Made by a program: the position numbers and the translations under genes. From Polynucleobacter kasalickyi (GTDB lineage Bacteria; Pseudomonadota; Gammaproteobacteria; Burkholderiales; Burkholderiaceae), in assembly GCF_900176405.1 (NCBI RefSeq), contig NZ_FWXJ01000020.1:1-35008 (forward strand): 35,008 nucleotides of DNA. The letters are read 5' to 3'. Positions 33,625 through 35,008 of the stretch are shown piece by piece (positions within the stretch are counted from its first letter, which is position 1; each line of letters starts with the position of its first letter). The notes under the pieces were generated by a model, which saw only the letters and a program-made list of their open reading frames with translations, was not told the origin of the DNA and ran no database searches.

Positions 33625-34104
33625 GTGAGCGATCCATTTTTAGATGTACTTGGCGAAAGCATTAAATTATCAGTTGCACCAGTTTTTTTATTAACTGCGG
33701 TCGCCGGGATGATTAGCGTCCTTACTCAAAGGATTGCCAGAGTGATTGATCGATCAAGATTTTTGCAAATGGAATTACTCAATCAAGATAAAGTACCTTT
33801 AACGCCGGTTATCAACAAAATTTATCATCAAGAATTAGTAAAGCTTGCACAACGAGCTACCGTGGTCAATACATCAATGGCATTGCTGGTCATTTGTGCC
33901 ATCTTGATTGCGCTAACAATTCTCGAGCTGTTTTTATCTGAAACAGTATCTGGAAGACTGGTGACTTCAAGCACTCTCATGTATACATTTATTGGCGGTG
34001 TGCTCAGCTTTGTATTCGCACTAATAGGATTACTGATAGAGGTTCTCCTAGCCTCTTATACCGTCAGAATGAAACCCATCTCTAAACAAACACTTCAATT
34101 ATAA
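33625..34104 (+). CDS. DUF2721 family membrane protein
   Basis: Small inner-membrane protein, 159 aa, with three hydrophobic segments (about 16-34, 86-108 and 117-145). The N-terminal ESIKLSVAPVFLLTAVAGMISVLTQRIARVIDRSR is the DUF2721 signature. The GTG start has AAGGA 6 nt upstream. Function is unknown. It ends 4 nt before the next barrel gene, so the two are probably co-transcribed, and its start is divergent from the other barrel gene. Confidence 0.88.
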   Translation: MSDPFLDVLGESIKLSVAPVFLLTAVAGMISVLTQRIARVIDRSRFLQMELLNQDKVPLTPVINKIYHQELVKLAQRATVVNTSMALLVICAILIALTILELFLSETVSGRLVTSSTLMYTFIGGVLSFVFALIGLLIEVLLASYTVRMKPISKQTLQL

Positions 34105-34108
34105 ATTT

Positions 34109-34882
34109 ATGAAATTAAGTACCTTTTTAGCACTTTCCTTTTTTAGCATTAGTGCGCACGCCACTTTTTTAGACGAAATTCAAGTGTATGACGGTGAGAT
34201 TAATGCACCTGGTGAATTTGGCATTGAATTACACATGAATACGACTATTCGCGGTAGCAATACCCCAGAGTTTGATAGTCAACGCACCTCACAGTCGGGT
34301 ACACGATTAACGCCAGAGTTTACTTATGGCTTATCCAAGACAGTGGAGTTAGGCTTTTATTTACCCACGATTTACACCCCAGGTTATGGCTATGAATTGG
34401 CTGGATATAAACCCCGTTTAAAGTGGCTACCAATTCAAGCTGATGAAAAATCACCGTGGTCGTTGGGTGTGAATTTTGAATATAGTGATTTGAAATGGGG
34501 CATGGAACTCCCCCGAAAAAGTATTGAGTCAAGATTTATCATTGGTTGGGAAAATAGCCGCTGGTCGCTCGCCTTCAATCCAATTTTATCGGTAGCAATG
34601 TCCGACGGACAAGATCGTACGCCTAATTTTTATTATGGAGCGCGAAGTATTTATAAATTAGACAATGCATTGTCTGGCGTTGGTCTGGAATACTACCAAG
34701 GCGTTGGACCAATTAATAGCTTCCCAGCAAATAATGCGCAGGGTAAGCAAGTATTTGCAATAGTTGAATCCAAAGCAGAAAGAGGGTTCATGAATAACTT
34801 TGATCTTCATTTTGGCGTTGGCTTTGGTTGGGACTCAGCCGATACCTTTACCTTGAAATTGATTGTTACACCGAAGCTTTAA
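34109..34882 (+). CDS. putative outer-membrane beta-barrel protein
   Basis: Secreted barrel-type protein, 257 aa, with a short signal peptide (MKLSTFLALSFFSISAHA). The mature start, EIQVYDGEINAPGEFGIELHMN, echoes the DAGTLEPGKYQLDLYF opening of the barrel at 32611-33468, so they may be distant paralogues. Alternating strands follow, such as TVELGFYLPTIYTPGYGYE and WSLGVNFEYSDLKWG. It lies 4 nt after the DUF2721 stop with no own ribosome site, so it may depend on translational coupling. A TnpB element is inserted about 8 nt after its stop. Confidence 0.78.
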   Translation: MKLSTFLALSFFSISAHATFLDEIQVYDGEINAPGEFGIELHMNTTIRGSNTPEFDSQRTSQSGTRLTPEFTYGLSKTVELGFYLPTIYTPGYGYELAGYKPRLKWLPIQADEKSPWSLGVNFEYSDLKWGMELPRKSIESRFIIGWENSRWSLAFNPILSVAMSDGQDRTPNFYYGARSIYKLDNALSGVGLEYYQGVGPINSFPANNAQGKQVFAIVESKAERGFMNNFDLHFGVGFGWDSADTFTLKLIVTPKL

Positions 34883-34899
34883 AGCGCAGTTGACATCCT

Positions 34900-34932
34900 C
34901 CCCGCCCTAAAGAACGGGGATTCCTACTGAGC
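34900..34932 (-). ncRNA. putative 3' part of the TnpB omega-RNA (right-end hairpin)
   Basis: In minus-strand RNA, CCCCGUUC (34919-34912) pairs with GGGCGGGG (34907-34900) around the loop UUUA with two G-U wobbles; the same bases read on the + strand give two C-A mismatches. The stem thus holds only in the tnpB orientation, as expected for omega-RNA transcribed through the tnpB 3' end. A second small stem (AGCTC/GAGCT, 34930-34948) lies at the tnpB stop. Confidence 0.5.
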
Positions 34933-35008
34933 TCAGGCTGCTAGAGCTTGAGTCACTTCGGCGGGTTCCTGCTTCACAGAGTGGTCTGACTGCCCCAACT
35001 CTCCACAG
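34933..35008 (-). CDS. tnpB: TnpB RNA-guided nuclease, C-terminal fragment
   Basis: Only the last 24 codons are in the window. They read CGELGQSDHSVKQEPAEVTQ and end ALAA before TGA at 34935-34933. The CGE, VKQEP and EVTQ elements are the familiar tail of IS200/IS605 TnpB proteins just after the RuvC/zinc-finger region. TnpB is the ancestor of Cas12 and cuts DNA guided by omega-RNA made from the element's own right end. Whether the rest is intact cannot be judged here. Confidence 0.75.
   Translation of the reverse strand, partial: CGELGQSDHSVKQEPAEVTQALAA

Larger units (their letters stand above)
34890..35008 (-). mobile_element. right end of an IS200/IS605-type (TnpB) element, truncated by the window edge
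   Basis: Reading the minus strand, the sequence ends CCCCGTTCTTTAGGGCGGGG then AGGATGTCAA, the typical right end of IS605/IS1341-like elements; TCAA at 34893-34890 matches the IS608-type right cleavage tetranucleotide. The element enters from beyond position 35008. Whether a tnpA is present cannot be seen. Confidence 0.8.

Noticed and set aside
1..35008. CRISPR array, tRNA or rRNA genes
   Set aside because: No regularly spaced direct repeats and no cloverleaf or rRNA-like stretch were seen on either strand.

Overview
The window is AT-rich, densely coded bacterial chromosome. The likely source is a low-GC Burkholderiales betaproteobacterium, Polynucleobacter-like or a relative. The main evidence is five Bug/TctC-type solute-binding proteins in 35 kb, beta-hydroxyacid dehydrogenases and MmgE/PrpD enzymes beside them, DUF2946 and DUF6803 proteins, and the general gene style. 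This is judged by eye; no database search was run. I see no tRNA, rRNA or CRISPR array.

Layout. (1) 0.1-4.6 kb: first catabolic block, with a malate/lactate-type dehydrogenase, a divergent short-chain dehydrogenase, a Bug receptor and a Tat-exported MmgE/PrpD protein. (2) 4.8-9.2 kb: cryptochrome/photolyase, exported histidine phosphatase, a four-TM DUF6803 protein fused to a C-terminal c-type haem domain, and an exported tandem rhodanese. (3) 9.2-10.9 kb: ABC-2 exporter (ATPase plus permease). (4) 11.2-14.6 kb: probable copper-acquisition operon (DUF2946, YcnI-like Cu-binding protein, TonB-dependent receptor). (5) 14.6-21.97 kb: Trp-rich small protein (TIGR02450), two MFS carriers, universal stress protein, another Bug receptor, TerC, an EamA permease and a WaaE-type glycosyltransferase. 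(6) 22.0-30.9 kb: second, larger catabolic block. A five-gene + strand run (two beta-hydroxyacid dehydrogenases, TRZ/ATZ amidohydrolase, Bug receptor, Tat-exported ACMSD-like amidohydrolase) faces a convergent MmgE/PrpD plus Bug pair, and a further divergent Bug gene follows. (7) 30.9-34.9 kb: prfC (RF3), two outer-membrane beta-barrel proteins and a DUF2721 membrane protein. (8) The right edge is cut inside an IS200/IS605-type element: the C-terminus of a minus-strand TnpB and its right-end/omega-RNA hairpin.

The two catabolic blocks share an architecture of dehydrogenase, Bug receptor and MmgE/PrpD, with some enzymes carrying Tat signals. They look like pathways for unidentified, probably cyclic or carboxylated, small molecules. 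No TctA/TctB membrane subunits are present, so the receptors must work with permeases encoded elsewhere or have another role. Most convergent gene pairs are separated by a clear stem-loop, probably a bidirectional terminator. The points most worth following are the omega-RNA end, the haem fusion protein, the exported catabolic enzymes, the SDR lacking its usual catalytic Tyr, and a palindrome between divergent receptor genes with a degenerate relative upstream of the catabolic operon.
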